Assembly (NCBI GenBank): GCA_033064195.1
Contig: JARBJD010000008.1
Location: 638,368 to 702,367 of the forward strand
Direction: 5' to 3'
Source of the DNA: Blattamonas nauphoetae
Taxonomy: Eukaryota; Preaxostyla; Oxymonadida
DNA: 64,000 bases
A model generated the notes under the pieces. That model ran no database searches and had not been told where the DNA came from. It worked only from the letters and a program-made list of their open reading frames with translations. How positions within the stretch are numbered: the stretch's first letter is position 1; each line of letters begins with the position of its first letter. Below are positions 48,308 through 58,211 of this stretch, one piece after another. A program made the position numbers and the translations under genes.

Positions 48308-48595
48308 GCGAACACTGCCACACAACTGATGTTCGTTCTCGTTTTGTCGCAAAACCGACTCTAGCACAGCCCTTTGGCCTTTCCATTTCACTTGTCACTT
48401 TTGACCTCTCATGTTTGTCCAGTTTTCTCTCCCTCGTTGAGGCTCTTTCTGGACAGAGACAGTGATCTCTCTCTTTTTTGCTCATTAACCACCCAAACAG
48501 GGGTAGAACCGACACTGTGACCCTTGCGTCCCTTGTCGGGCATAATTTTTTAAACAGATAAAGTTTTCTTTTTCTCTGTTTTGTTTCTCTTGGGC

Positions 48596-48661
48596 AGGCC
48601 ACCCATTGTATATTTCCACGTCACCGGTCTCAGTTGTTAATGAGCACTGGTTTGTTGGAAA
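48596..48661 (-). repeat. Right inverted terminal repeat of the second DIRS-type element
   Basis: Starts AGGCCACCCATTGTATATTT and ends GAGCACTGGTTTGTTGGAAA. Confidence 0.78.
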
Positions 48662-49150
48662 GAATCGATTCACACAATCCGCCTGACCGGAAGCAGATAT
48701 GCCTCAACAGATTCAGATTCGGATGATGAGATCAATTCTCGCTCAAGACATGGTTAAAAAATGTGATAGTTCACATCAATATTGTCGAAGAAAGAATCCT
48801 TTTCCAAGAAATCGGATGATAATTCTGATTCTCGCTCAACCGACGGCTTGAACGAGAGCGAGAGACGAACAGTCGAAGAGAGGGGCCATCAGATGAACTC
48901 CTCCGACTGATCCGACGAGTCGAGCACATCCTCCGAATCGGAATCTGCTGAAGCTCCTCTGCGTCTATTCTGGCGTGTCGTGTGAATATGTGAGGCGTAA
49001 CTCGTCGGGTCAGTGTCAGAGATGTAAAAGCTGTTCCTCCTATCAGTTGGGATCATTTTGTTCAATTGAATTGTGTCGATCGGCAGTTCTCCTTCCTCTC
49101 CACCCGCGTGAGGTTGTTTTCTAGAGCCAGTTCTGGTTGCATATCGATAT
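48662..49150. other. Spacer, no gene seen
   Basis: Separates the right end of the second DIRS-type element from the 3' end of the RBH gene. No frames worth reporting. Confidence 0.45.
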
Positions 49151-50079
49151 TCATTCGGAATCCCGTTCGGGGTGCTTCCAATCCAGCCTCATCTTCTCAA
49201 AGTGATCTCGCATCTTCACTTTCCCATGCTCAGGCGAGAACGTGAGAGCTATCTGTATTGCATTTGGTGGCTGGCAGTTCACAAACGAGACGTTACGAAA
49301 GAAGAAAGTTGGAGTTGTCTTGTTGGTGAAGCGGAGAGAGAGGATCCCATCTTCAGTCGAGAATCGGCTCAGCTCGCAATCTGAAATCGTCACATTTGCA
49401 TCAACTGCCAACACTATCACTCGATGAAGAAATCCTGAGATCGTCGTTTGAAGCACTGTCACTTGTCGGATCGAGAGAGTGCCAGACGAGCATTCGATGA
49501 TCCCAGCATCCCTCCCAAGCGACGACGAGTTTGGAGGAAGTGCCACATCCACAGACACCAACTCAAACTGCTCTCGAACCACAATCGCTGCAGCTGAATC
49601 AACAACTCGTGGAATTATGGTCAGAGTGTTGTTCGACCCATCCACAAACGAGCATCGCGTGTCGGAGAGCTGTTCCTTCAAATCAACCTGCGAGTTCAGA
49701 ACAACTCCAACTGCACTCGTTCGATGAGGATGAATCCGACAAACAGCGAAATCGATCGAAGAACAGGGAAGCTGTGGTGATCCACAATCAATCACATCGT
49801 TGTTCACGCTATCCTTGACGACATATTGCGGGATAAGCGGAATCCGATCATCGAAGAGGCTTTGGTGCTTGTCCGCTCCTTGTTTCTCAGCGAACGAGTC
49901 CCATTCAATCTCGTTGAAATCCATTCTTTGTTCGCGATGAGCGAGTGTCCATTGGATGGCGTGTGGATTGTCAACGAGCAGAACAGAACCAGCGATCTCT
50001 GTTCCACGACACGATCTGACATGGAGAGATGACACATCCACAAAAATGCTGTTCGTGGTCGAAGTAAGGGCTGGTCAAT

Positions 50080-50760
50080 TTGTTCTCCATGAACTCGAAC
50101 ACTTTCGAAGAAGCCCCTCCTCCACCACCTCCCCCGCTAAATAAGATACCGCGGGACGTCATCAAATTGATCATGGACGGGATACGCGACGAAAACCCGA
50201 CGTTCTTAAATCCTCATTCGGCCCTTCAAAATCAGCAGACTGAACCGCCGGTTGCGGCGTTAACACCGTCACAAACGTCCATCCCACCACCATCACCAGC
50301 ACCATATCCTTTCCCAATTCAAAAGATCAAACGTCAACGTCCATTCGAATCTTCAGATTCAGATCGCTCCAATTCGTCCGACTCCTCATCCTGGTCTAAC
50401 ACCCCCAATACAACATCATCTCGACGGCACTTATCGACCCCACACCATAGACGTCGTTCTTCTCGCGATCGTAAGTTAAAAAGGGGCAGACACGAAAACC
50501 GTCGATTGAAGGGTCCCGGAAGTCGGCATAGCTCTTCGGAAAGGAGGAGGGGTAACACTAGCGCCAGACATTGGCCATCCCCACGCATCTCGGATTACAC
50601 CGATTCTTTATCAAACCCAGAACAACATGTTCCATCTCGACCTCGCCAGAATTCCAATGTTGCAACTATTCTCAAAGGCAAGCTGCGGGATCGCCACAAC
50701 AAGTTCGGTAAAGAGTGGACGAGCGTAATTCTACCTCAACAACTGGGAGAAAATTTTTGA
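50080..50760 (+). CDS. DIRS ORF1 product, Pro/Ser/Arg-rich
   Basis: 226 residues, with a Pro run near the start (EEAPPPPPPPLNKIPRDV) and an Arg/Ser-rich basic middle (STPHHRRRSSRDRKLKRG). The composition suits a nucleic-acid-binding, gag-like protein as found first in DIRS elements. No enzymatic motif. It is followed by about 380 bp without a clear frame, where the family may place a spacer or spliced leader. Confidence 0.6.
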   Translation: MFSMNSNTFEEAPPPPPPPLNKIPRDVIKLIMDGIRDENPTFLNPHSALQNQQTEPPVAALTPSQTSIPPPSPAPYPFPIQKIKRQRPFESSDSDRSNSSDSSSWSNTPNTTSSRRHLSTPHHRRRSSRDRKLKRGRHENRRLKGPGSRHSSSERRRGNTSARHWPSPRISDYTDSLSNPEQHVPSRPRQNSNVATILKGKLRDRHNKFGKEWTSVILPQQLGENF

Positions 50761-51143
50761 AAACTTGGCAGCGTACCCACGCTCTTAATTTGGATGTAGA
50801 CCACATTTTTATGTCTTTTTCAGAATGAAGAGGACTCTGACTGCATAAATCTTAAAAATTTTTGTGTTTGAGCATTGATTGAAAAAACCGGTGAAAAAAC
50901 GATCTAAGCTGTAAAACTAAAAATTGTTTCGTGCAAACATCTTAATTTTTATTTTAGACTATTGTTTTTATTGCTAGATGAAAAAAAATGCCTAAAGAGT
51001 GAGAAAACGAGAGATTAACGAAATGGACAGTTTTCTTGATACTATCCACAAAATCATGAAATGAACCATCGAATCATGTTCATTCACGACACATCCTCGA
51101 CCATGCAACTTTTGAAAAAAGTGGTACGGAGGTTGGTTTCTGC

Positions 51144-54100
51144 ATGTTTTCAAAAATTTTCTCCCAACTACGCGACGATCTCGCACAGAAGGCACGGAAT
51201 TACCAGAACGCTCTCGAAATCCAGACTGATCTTCTCCCACCGCAGATGCCTCTGAACGATGCTCAAACACTCCAGGATCACATCCTCAAGATGTCCGCTC
51301 AGTCCAGCTTAGTAGCGATCGCATTACAGGGCGACGCGTTTGAGGAACTCTATCGCTTGGACAGCAGACTCCCAGCAACTCTAAAAATACGAGATGCCAT
51401 TCTCAGTGCGGCTGACGCAGCTTCACGGGCACATCACGCACGTTATGTCTACCAGACAGATCTCAGGGCGATGATGGACGAAATGGGCATCCCTCAGCCC
51501 GTTTCCATATCGACTAGGCTCCTTCCTCCCCCTCCGCCCCCTCTACAACTCAACCAGACGGCATACGATCAAGCCGTTCAGCTGGTGGGTCCCTCCACGA
51601 TGTCCCAGACACACTCCGGAGCCTCTTTCTCATCAAAAGGGGGGCCGGGCCGTCCCCCCCCAAATACAACGGTCCAAACAGGAACAAACGCTTCGGACGG
51701 TAACAAATCAAGCAGACAAGGAAACGGCAACACAAAGGGACAAGGAAACACCAGATCAAGGGAACCACAAGACGTCAGAACGGATAGACTCGGAGACGTC
51801 ACTCCAAACAGACAGGGAGACCTCACAACAGGAGGACAACAAGATAACGGGAAGACTCTTGGACAGGATCCATCTCTGGGAGGCTATTGGTGGGAAGGAT
51901 ACGATCAGCTGTGGCGCACTTTGGGAATGGAAGGACCTGGACTCGCCGACGCGCATCAGACACATTCGGCCAGCTCCATCCTTCCAGGGCAGCGAGGACC
52001 AGATGGCGGCGTACGAGCAACTCCTCAAGGAGGAGATTCAAATGGGAGCAGTATCGGAGATCCCAGTCGAGGCTGCACTTCTCATCCTCCCCACATTCCT
52101 GGTTGCGAAGAAGGGGGGGAAGTTCAGGAAGGTCATCAACGCTGCCAAACTCAACGAAGAGATCAAGACTTCTCACTTCAAGATGGAAAACATACAGACG
52201 GCGTTCCCGCTCATGGGAGAGGACTCCTGGCTCACGTCAATCGATATCCAATCCGCCTACCTTCACATACATCTCTCCGAACCATTGCGAAAGTACCTCT
52301 GCTTCCAGTTCCGAGGACGGACTTATCAGTTCAACGCACTGCCTTTTGGTCTTTCCACAGCCCCGCGGACATTCTCCAGAACGATGAAGATCGCTGTCAA
52401 GGCCCTGAGGGAGGAGCTGAACATCTCCATCGTCTTCTATTTGGACGACCTCCTCCTTATTTCGACTTCAGAGAAAGAAGCAGCGCACAAGTCAATCCAA
52501 GCGGTTCAAAGGCTTCGCCAACTCGGGTTCATCCTCTCGGAGGAGAAGTGTCAGCTCCAACCGACACAGAAGATCGATTTTCTCGGATGGTCGATCGACT
52601 CGAAAGAGCAGAACGTGAGAATCACCCAATCCAGACGGACCAAACTCCTTTCTTTCCTCCGATCTCAAACAATCGCCTGCCAACGAAGGACACTGGTGTC
52701 AACAAAACAGCTCTCGAGTCTGATAGGCTCCCTCAGTTTCCTCCGAGTATCAGTGCCGGAGGCGAGCTTGTACTTACGGAATCACCAGACAATCTTGGCA
52801 GCGGCTCTGCGCAGATCGGGTTGGGACGGAATGGTCATGATGACGCCTCAACTGATGGGCGAACTGCACTTCTGGAAATGGAGACTCATTCGGAACGAAC
52901 CTCGATCATTCAAACCGGTTCAGAGTCAAGCGTGCATCACGACGGATGCCAGCCCGACGGGCTGGGGAACAGTGCTACACCTGAACAATCGCGATCTCTT
53001 CTTCCACGGGTTTTGGGACGAACAGGATCGGTCCAAGACAAGCAACTGGAAGGAGACAGCTGCGGTTGCTCAGGCCCTCCGCTCAGCATCAAAACACCTG
53101 AAACAGGCACAGGCGACAGCGATATCTCTTCTGTCCGACAACACTGCAACGGTTTTCAACCTACGAGCTCAGCGAGCGGGACGTGCGCTGTTCCAGATCA
53201 CAAGGAAGGTAATTACGACTTTCAAGCAGCGGGGATTCATCCTTCAATCAATTCATCACCTACCCGGGAAGGACAACGCGATGTCGGACGCCCTATCTCG
53301 TCTACACCCACAGGGCGAATACCATATCCTACCATGCGCTCTTCAAATGATCAAGGACAAATGGAACTTCGTTCCAGAGATGGATCTTTTCGCCTCCGCC
53401 ACGAACAGACAATGCAGGATGTACTTCTCTCTCTCCGAGGCGAAAGAAGAAGCTGGAAGAGGGGTGATGGACCAAGATTGGTCAGAGATGACGATGAACC
53501 TTCTCATTCATCCACCGATCGTGATGATCTCGAACGTGGTGGCGAAACTGCTGACCCAGAGACCGCGGAGAGCTCTCCTGATTACTCCGGCGTGGAGAGC
53601 CCAACCGTGGTCCACTCTTCTCTCACGACTCGTTTGCCAACAGATGATCTTGGGGGAGTACAGTCAACTGACAGCCCTCGACAATCCTCTCGAGGACATG
53701 AAACTCCCTCCCGGCTCGATACTAGCATCTCTCATACAATGACACAACCTCAGCCCCAAAGCTTCTTTCGGTCACTGTGCGCCCTGCGCAACTACGGCGA
53801 GAAACTGATACGACTGGAGGAGACGAGATATAAGTCAGAAGCGAAGTGGAAGCGCTCCTGGAAACTATTCGAGGAGTATTGTACGGACAACCAACTCTCG
53901 CCAGAAGAGTTAGTCACAAAGGGTGACGAGATACAGAAGATACTGGCGGAGTTCGCCATCCACCTTCAGGACAAGTTCAAAGACTCCCCTTCTTCTCCAC
54001 GACAATTCCTCGCGCACGTGAAGGCGAGCCTCCTGCTCTTCCATCCTGACTTGGCCGGCGACAAGACAGCCCTCTTGTCCATCCAGAAGCTGTTAGCGAA

Positions 54101-54716
54101 GAAGAACCCAGCTCCAACCTGTCCACTGTACAAGAGCATGTGGAACATAGACATGCTGCTGAGATGGGCCCACGCCACTTACGAAGAAGCGGCGACAGAT
54201 CGCGAGCTGCAACAAACAAGAACCATCGTCCTCCTCCTCGCCTATTCATGCTGCCGCAGAGAAGAGCTCGTTCGTCTCGAATGGAAGAGAGTGGAGTGGC
54301 CCCACCCTTCGGTTGACGAGGGAATCAACTACGTAGTCATCTCCATCCTTCAAAAGCAACGGCAAGACGAGTTCCACCAGCGGTTCATAAGAGACGAGGG
54401 AGCTCCAGAGTACTCCCCGTTCGTAGCCCTCCGCACTCACCAACTCAACGTTGAAGCTGCTACGCCACAACTTTCACAGCTTCCCCACGCTGACCTCTCT
54501 CGCGTTTGGATTGATTTCTCCACGGGCAAGCCTCTGAACCAACAACGCATTACGGATAGAATCAAGAAGGTGTTGGAGCAAAGGCATACCGTCGACGTTC
54601 GGCCCCTACTCCATCAAGCATGCGGCCATATCGTACCTTCGCTTGGTCAGACACATTGGCCTGAGGACCTTGAACGCACACGTTGGGTGGAGTCCCGGCT
54701 CGAGGGTCGCGGATGA
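51144..54716 (+). CDS. DIRS gag-like N-terminus and tyrosine recombinase frame, overlapping the RT frame
   Basis: A 1190-residue open frame. The first 170 residues are helical and gag-like (MFSKIFSQLRDDLAQKARNY, then a PPPPPP tract). The middle (51859-53742) overlaps the reverse transcriptase in another frame and has low-complexity content. The last 320 residues are a phage-integrase-type tyrosine recombinase: an N-terminal core-binding helical part (WKLFEEYCTDNQLSPEEL) and the catalytic-domain start with its Arg in SCCRREELVRLEWKRV. Overlap of the recombinase and RT frames is known for DIRS-1. It would integrate the circular DNA copy. Confidence 0.7.
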   Translation: MFSKIFSQLRDDLAQKARNYQNALEIQTDLLPPQMPLNDAQTLQDHILKMSAQSSLVAIALQGDAFEELYRLDSRLPATLKIRDAILSAADAASRAHHARYVYQTDLRAMMDEMGIPQPVSISTRLLPPPPPPLQLNQTAYDQAVQLVGPSTMSQTHSGASFSSKGGPGRPPPNTTVQTGTNASDGNKSSRQGNGNTKGQGNTRSREPQDVRTDRLGDVTPNRQGDLTTGGQQDNGKTLGQDPSLGGYWWEGYDQLWRTLGMEGPGLADAHQTHSASSILPGQRGPDGGVRATPQGGDSNGSSIGDPSRGCTSHPPHIPGCEEGGEVQEGHQRCQTQRRDQDFSLQDGKHTDGVPAHGRGLLAHVNRYPIRLPSHTSLRTIAKVPLLPVPRTDLSVQRTAFWSFHSPADILQNDEDRCQGPEGGAEHLHRLLFGRPPPYFDFRERSSAQVNPSGSKASPTRVHPLGGEVSAPTDTEDRFSRMVDRLERAERENHPIQTDQTPFFPPISNNRLPTKDTGVNKTALESDRLPQFPPSISAGGELVLTESPDNLGSGSAQIGLGRNGHDDASTDGRTALLEMETHSERTSIIQTGSESSVHHDGCQPDGLGNSATPEQSRSLLPRVLGRTGSVQDKQLEGDSCGCSGPPLSIKTPETGTGDSDISSVRQHCNGFQPTSSASGTCAVPDHKEGNYDFQAAGIHPSINSSPTREGQRDVGRPISSTPTGRIPYPTMRSSNDQGQMELRSRDGSFRLRHEQTMQDVLLSLRGERRSWKRGDGPRLVRDDDEPSHSSTDRDDLERGGETADPETAESSPDYSGVESPTVVHSSLTTRLPTDDLGGVQSTDSPRQSSRGHETPSRLDTSISHTMTQPQPQSFFRSLCALRNYGEKLIRLEETRYKSEAKWKRSWKLFEEYCTDNQLSPEELVTKGDEIQKILAEFAIHLQDKFKDSPSSPRQFLAHVKASLLLFHPDLAGDKTALLSIQKLLAKKNPAPTCPLYKSMWNIDMLLRWAHATYEEAATDRELQQTRTIVLLLAYSCCRREELVRLEWKRVEWPHPSVDEGINYVVISILQKQRQDEFHQRFIRDEGAPEYSPFVALRTHQLNVEAATPQLSQLPHADLSRVWIDFSTGKPLNQQRITDRIKKVLEQRHTVDVRPLLHQACGHIVPSLGQTHWPEDLERTRWVESRLEGRG
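51859..53742 (+). CDS. DIRS reverse transcriptase and RNase H
   Basis: 627 residues. RT fingers and palm: FLVAKKGGKFRKVINAAKLN, then LTSIDIQSAYLHIHLSE (first catalytic Asp), ALPFGLSTAPRTF, and the YLDD box in IVFYLDDLLLIS. Thumb and connection follow (EKCQLQPTQKIDFLGWSID). RNase H starts at ITTDASPTGWGTVL and continues with a conserved Glu (NWKETAAVAQAL) and Asp (LLSDNTATVFNL). DIRS/Ngaro-type RTs share this order. Frame intact over its whole length. Confidence 0.9.
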   Translation: MDRIHLWEAIGGKDTISCGALWEWKDLDSPTRIRHIRPAPSFQGSEDQMAAYEQLLKEEIQMGAVSEIPVEAALLILPTFLVAKKGGKFRKVINAAKLNEEIKTSHFKMENIQTAFPLMGEDSWLTSIDIQSAYLHIHLSEPLRKYLCFQFRGRTYQFNALPFGLSTAPRTFSRTMKIAVKALREELNISIVFYLDDLLLISTSEKEAAHKSIQAVQRLRQLGFILSEEKCQLQPTQKIDFLGWSIDSKEQNVRITQSRRTKLLSFLRSQTIACQRRTLVSTKQLSSLIGSLSFLRVSVPEASLYLRNHQTILAAALRRSGWDGMVMMTPQLMGELHFWKWRLIRNEPRSFKPVQSQACITTDASPTGWGTVLHLNNRDLFFHGFWDEQDRSKTSNWKETAAVAQALRSASKHLKQAQATAISLLSDNTATVFNLRAQRAGRALFQITRKVITTFKQRGFILQSIHHLPGKDNAMSDALSRLHPQGEYHILPCALQMIKDKWNFVPEMDLFASATNRQCRMYFSLSEAKEEAGRGVMDQDWSEMTMNLLIHPPIVMISNVVAKLLTQRPRRALLITPAWRAQPWSTLLSRLVCQQMILGEYSQLTALDNPLEDMKLPPGSILASLIQ

Positions 54717-54895
54717 GTACTACGCCAGGCCGATCCTCTACGGCATCGGGTATCCTGCTCTCTCCTCGTCTTGGTGGCAGCCCTTACAAAGGGATCACGG
54801 TCAATCCGACGACTAGCGTCTACATGTTGAGTACTCCACAAGGATGTCTATCAATTTTCTCATACACTCTCTCTTTCTTTTCTCGTTCCTTTCAA

Positions 54896-54973
54896 GACTC
54901 GTTTAGAGAGGAGCCGAGGTTTGGTTAGCACCTACTAGAAGGGCGGTGCTGTTAACAAACCGAGGCTCCTCTC
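54896..54973. repeat. Internal complementary region of the DIRS element
   Basis: The first half reads GACTCGTTTAGAGAGGAGCC and on. The second half is the exact reverse complement of the right end at 55279-55303. Confidence 0.8.
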
Positions 54974-55235
54974 GGATACCTGCTTCCACAAGCCGCGAGG
55001 AGAGCAGATGCTTCTCGTGCCCCCTTTGGGACACTTTTTAAAGACTTGTATCAGTTTTTTGTTCTCCGTTGGAGATTTTCTGATGACAAGCACAAGAAAC
55101 TTCATTTTCTTTTTGCTCCTCTAATTCGTCACAGTGTGACAGTATCCATCATCTTACCCTGATGATTGGAAAAATAGTAAGGATAATTAGATTCTTCGAC
55201 GATTTTGAAGTGTTCTCGTTATTTGGTTCACATTG

Positions 55236-55303
55236 TGACCAGCCCTTACTTTGACCAACTCAACCCATTACTCGTTTAGAGAGGAGCCTCGGTTTGTTAA
55301 CAG
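55236..55303 (-). repeat. Right inverted terminal repeat of the DIRS element
   Basis: Contains TGACCAGCCCTTACTT, inverted at 50062-50077, and ends GAGCCTCGGTTTGTTAACAG, carrying GAGCNNNGGTTTGT. Confidence 0.8.
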
Positions 55304-57412
55304 AGTCAGACGATGAGATGACAGAAGAGGGAATAAATGAAGAGATGGAACAATCAATCAATTTCATGCTGGATTTGGAGGACGAGACGAAGCAGCCAAA
55401 CACAGATGTCGTCAATCGAAACACAATCTGCCTCAAAATAATCGAACTATCATCGATTCTCAACATCACTCCGTATCGACGTGTTGGAGCATCGAATTCA
55501 GCCAGTCCTCGTCCATCCACCAGAATGCTTCTTCTTCCAACGAAGACAGACACTTCGCTGAACGGGCCATACGGACGAAGTGTGACCATTTCCTCTTTCA
55601 GATTTGTTTCGTTTGTGATGCCGATGGTGAATTGGAGAGAACAACACGCGTCAACGACACTTCCGCACTTGTGATCGTCGCTTCCGGAATTGTTCAGATG
55701 GAACACAGTTTGATTTTGAGCAAACATGTCAACAACTTCAGCATTTTCTGGATCACCAACAATAACACGCGGGAAGAACGATGACGATCGACTGTTTGAG
55801 ATGTTCACGAGCTGTGGGTTGCAGCGGATTGTCAAGTCATTTCCGAAGAGTGGAGTGGTCGCTTGATCAATTCCTTCTTTGTGATGGACACGATTGTTGA
55901 TCATGATCACGTTCGTGAATGATGACACCGTGTTGGCCTTGTCTGTGAAAAGCGCGACACCAGCTTCTCGACCAGAGCAGCTCTGAAGAGTGTCGTGCTG
56001 AGATACAGGGTGGATGATGAAAGTGTGAAGAAAGGCTCAGCTGATTGGATGGTTTTGAATGATGAATTTGAGATGAAGGTGTTTTCCGAAGCGCCAATAA
56101 AAGTTGACGAGCCAGTGAGATTGACTCTCTGAAAAGTTGACGAATCGATGACAGAGACGGCGGAATCGGAGGAGAAAAGAACGATGTTGTTCAGTGTGGG
56201 ATGCTGTTTGTCGAGATCAATCTCAAACTTGGAGCTGGAGGTGTGAGCGAGGAGGAAGAGCAAGATGCGGGGTTGTCCTGTGTAGTGAACGAGAATATTG
56301 CGAACATGCGTCGAGCTCTGCCCAGCTCTGAAGAACACTCCGTCATCCATGTCTGTCTCGAGAATTAAGACAAAGTTCGACATCTCAAACGGGTTGTTTG
56401 GTGCCTGGAGGATTGTGACGTCTGACAGTTTGAAATTGAGAGTGGCCCAGTCAGTCTCTTCCGATGTGTTGGATGTGAGTCGCATGCAGGGCGAGGTGAT
56501 GACGATAGGGTTGTAAGGAGCTGTGAACATGCCAATAGCTGAAATTGAGAAGGCAATGTGAGACGACACGCCACACGAGTAATTAAGAGACGAGCATGGG
56601 TTTGACCGAAACCCACACATGGTCGAGTCGTCGCCACTTTCTTCATTGACATACACTTCAAGACTGTTAGAGCGGTCGACGTACGAGGTATTTCCAGTCT
56701 GGTCAACGATTGATGAGAATGAATTCTCTGTCGATGTGTCCACACACGATTTAAACAGTGTCTCAACCTTGTCGGGGAGAGAGTCGAAGAGAACGAGGTA
56801 GCCATCGCAAGTGGGACTGTGCACAGAGAACACCACTTCCGAGCATTGAATCAAGTTGTCTTGTCCGAGTGGGCCGTCGATTAATCTGTAGTCCTGTTCC
56901 TTCTTTCGAAGCGAAGAACTGACGAGCTGACATTTGTCAAGAAACAGTTTTGTGTTTGGCGAGAGTTTGAGAAGCGCATCATTGATGAGACTGAGATCGA
57001 GGAGGATTGTAGACTCTATTCGTAAGGTTCCTACAGGTTGGGAAATCAAATTAACTGTAGCAGAGGATTCTTGTCTAAAATGACAATTCTTGATGACACA
57101 TTCGCATTCAACGGGATAAGATAATGGTTCAAAAAAGATCAGCGCCCCTTCTTGATAACCATGAAACTCTGACGCAGCAACATTGTCGAGAGTGTAAAAA
57201 AGCGACACTGGAGAGGCCAGTTGGTCCGTACAGAGCAAACATCCTCTTCTACACGACAGACACGACACGGTGACATTGGAGATGGTGATGGTGAGGGTGT
57301 ATGGGATAGATTGAGGTTTGTCTTCCAGAAAATAGAGGAATGCTCCGGTAATGTTTGTATGGAGATTGCGGAATGTTGATGACGACACTGAGATGTTCAC
57401 GGATGACGTGAG

Positions 57413-57545
57413 GGCATGGGTTCATTGTGTCTGGTGGTTTTGAAAAGAGTCTGGCTCGACGGGTTCAGCGTGTCTGGACCATCACCAGACTTAATGGACC
57501 ACCACCAGATACAATGGACTTCGCCAGACACAATGGACCCATGCC
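57413..57545. mobile_element. 133-bp MITE with 22-bp TIRs and an 8-bp target duplication
   Basis: TIRs GGCATGGGTYCATTGTGTCTGG at 57413-57434 and 57524-57545, with one mismatch. Direct repeats GACGTGAG flank it at 57405-57412 and 57546-57553. An 8-bp duplication suggests a hAT- or P-like mover. The interior repeats CCAGACxxAATGGAC-like units. It has no coding capacity. Inserted in coding sequence of the RBH gene. Confidence 0.9.
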
Positions 57546-58023
57546 GACGTGAGATTCAATGTGATAAATCCACCAAAGTATCCAGCTGAGCATTGAGATG
57601 CAGAAAGATTCACGCACGTAACAAAGGTGAGTAGTATAGAAGGCGAAAGTAGAACCACATTGGCAGAGACACCACTTCTATAGCTTTTTCTCCATGCCGA
57701 TTGACAATTCAGAAAATACTTGAAGTAAAAGTCATTTTCATTTCAGAAAGTTGTCAAACTTAGAGAAATATTCTCTTCCAGAGTTCAGTTACTTCATACT
57801 TTCAAGTTGAAGCAAAATTTCGAAAATTTTCAAAAATGCAAAAACCTTGATTTTGGCGGAAGCTGGTGTATTTTTTCAAGGTTCCGAAGGTTGCGACCCT
57901 TCTCATCGGTCCCTTTTAGACCGGCATCGGAACTCATTTTTCTCGGTTTGAGTTCCGGAGACGTACGTTGGTCTTGCCAAGGGCCTAGACCATGCCAAAG
58001 GGCAGTGATATGTGAAATTAAAT

Positions 58024-58109
58024 GCTTCCGCCAGGAATTGAACCTAGGACCTTCAGCTTAGTAGTAGTAGTGCGTGCACTCACCATTACCACTAAACCAT
58101 CCGGTCCTG
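58024..58109 (-). other. tRNA-like sequence, possibly SINE-related
   Basis: The minus strand reads an A-box-like GGTTTAGTGGTAATGG and, further on, CTAGGTTCAATTCCTGG, a good T-arm with a 5-bp stem and B box. The acceptor ends do not pair well, so it is not a convincing functional tRNA. Isotype not assigned. Confidence 0.35.
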
Positions 58110-58211
58110 AAATTATCCCGGAAAATCAGAAACTTTATACCCGAAAAAAAGACACTATAGCAGATTCAAAATTTGAAAACTTTGTCAATAAATTCAATAT
58201 ATAGCAAAAAT

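Larger units (their letters stand above)
44279..48661. mobile_element. Second DIRS-type element with inverted ends and ICR; no recognisable coding interior
   Basis: About 4.38 kb. A 48-nt block at 44313-44360 is the reverse complement of 48596-48643. The internal complementary region 48228-48307 has a first half (48228-48276) exactly complementary to the left end 44279-44327 over 49 nt. Its second half (48281-48307) is exactly complementary to the right end 48635-48661. The layout is the same as at 24337-28902 though the sequence differs. The interior has only scattered short frames, a 40-bp tandem array and a 225-bp duplication, with no polymerase or recombinase seen. Non-autonomous or decayed; perfect end complementarity suggests a recent insertion. 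Confidence 0.7.
50060..55303 (+). mobile_element. DIRS-type retroelement (tyrosine-recombinase class) inserted in an RBH gene
   Basis: About 5.2 kb. Parts in order: an ORF1 with a Pro/Ser/Arg-rich product, a gag-like region, reverse transcriptase with RNase H, and a tyrosine recombinase, followed by an internal complementary region (54896-54973) and a right inverted repeat ending at 55303. A 16-nt block at the left (50062-50077) is inverted at 55236-55251. The ICR second half (54949-54973) is exactly complementary to the right end (55279-55303, 25 of 25). Long open frames indicate a young copy. It looks nearly whole, with perhaps one or two breaks. Confidence 0.85.
49151..57640 (-). pseudogene. 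RBH surface protein gene split by a DIRS element and a MITE
   Basis: Minus-strand beta-helix coding sequence is seen in three stretches: from about 57640 to 55907, 55928-55260 and 50041-49151. Typical strands are SSTFRNLH, CVIKNCHFRQ, SSMKLIDCSISSF and ANVTISDCELSRFS. Cys pairs such as CGFRSNPCSSLNYSCG recur in the second block (CGSVVDACCSLQF) and third (CGSPQLPCSSIDFAVC), the spaced repeats of an RBH protein. The frame changes near 55.95 kb. The MITE at 57413-57545 interrupts the N-terminal part, and upstream of it the frame reads TFVTCVNLSASQCSAGYFGG. The DIRS element at 50060-55303 separates the last block, which ends HFEKMRLDWKHPERDSE. The true start is not identified. Confidence 0.7.
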
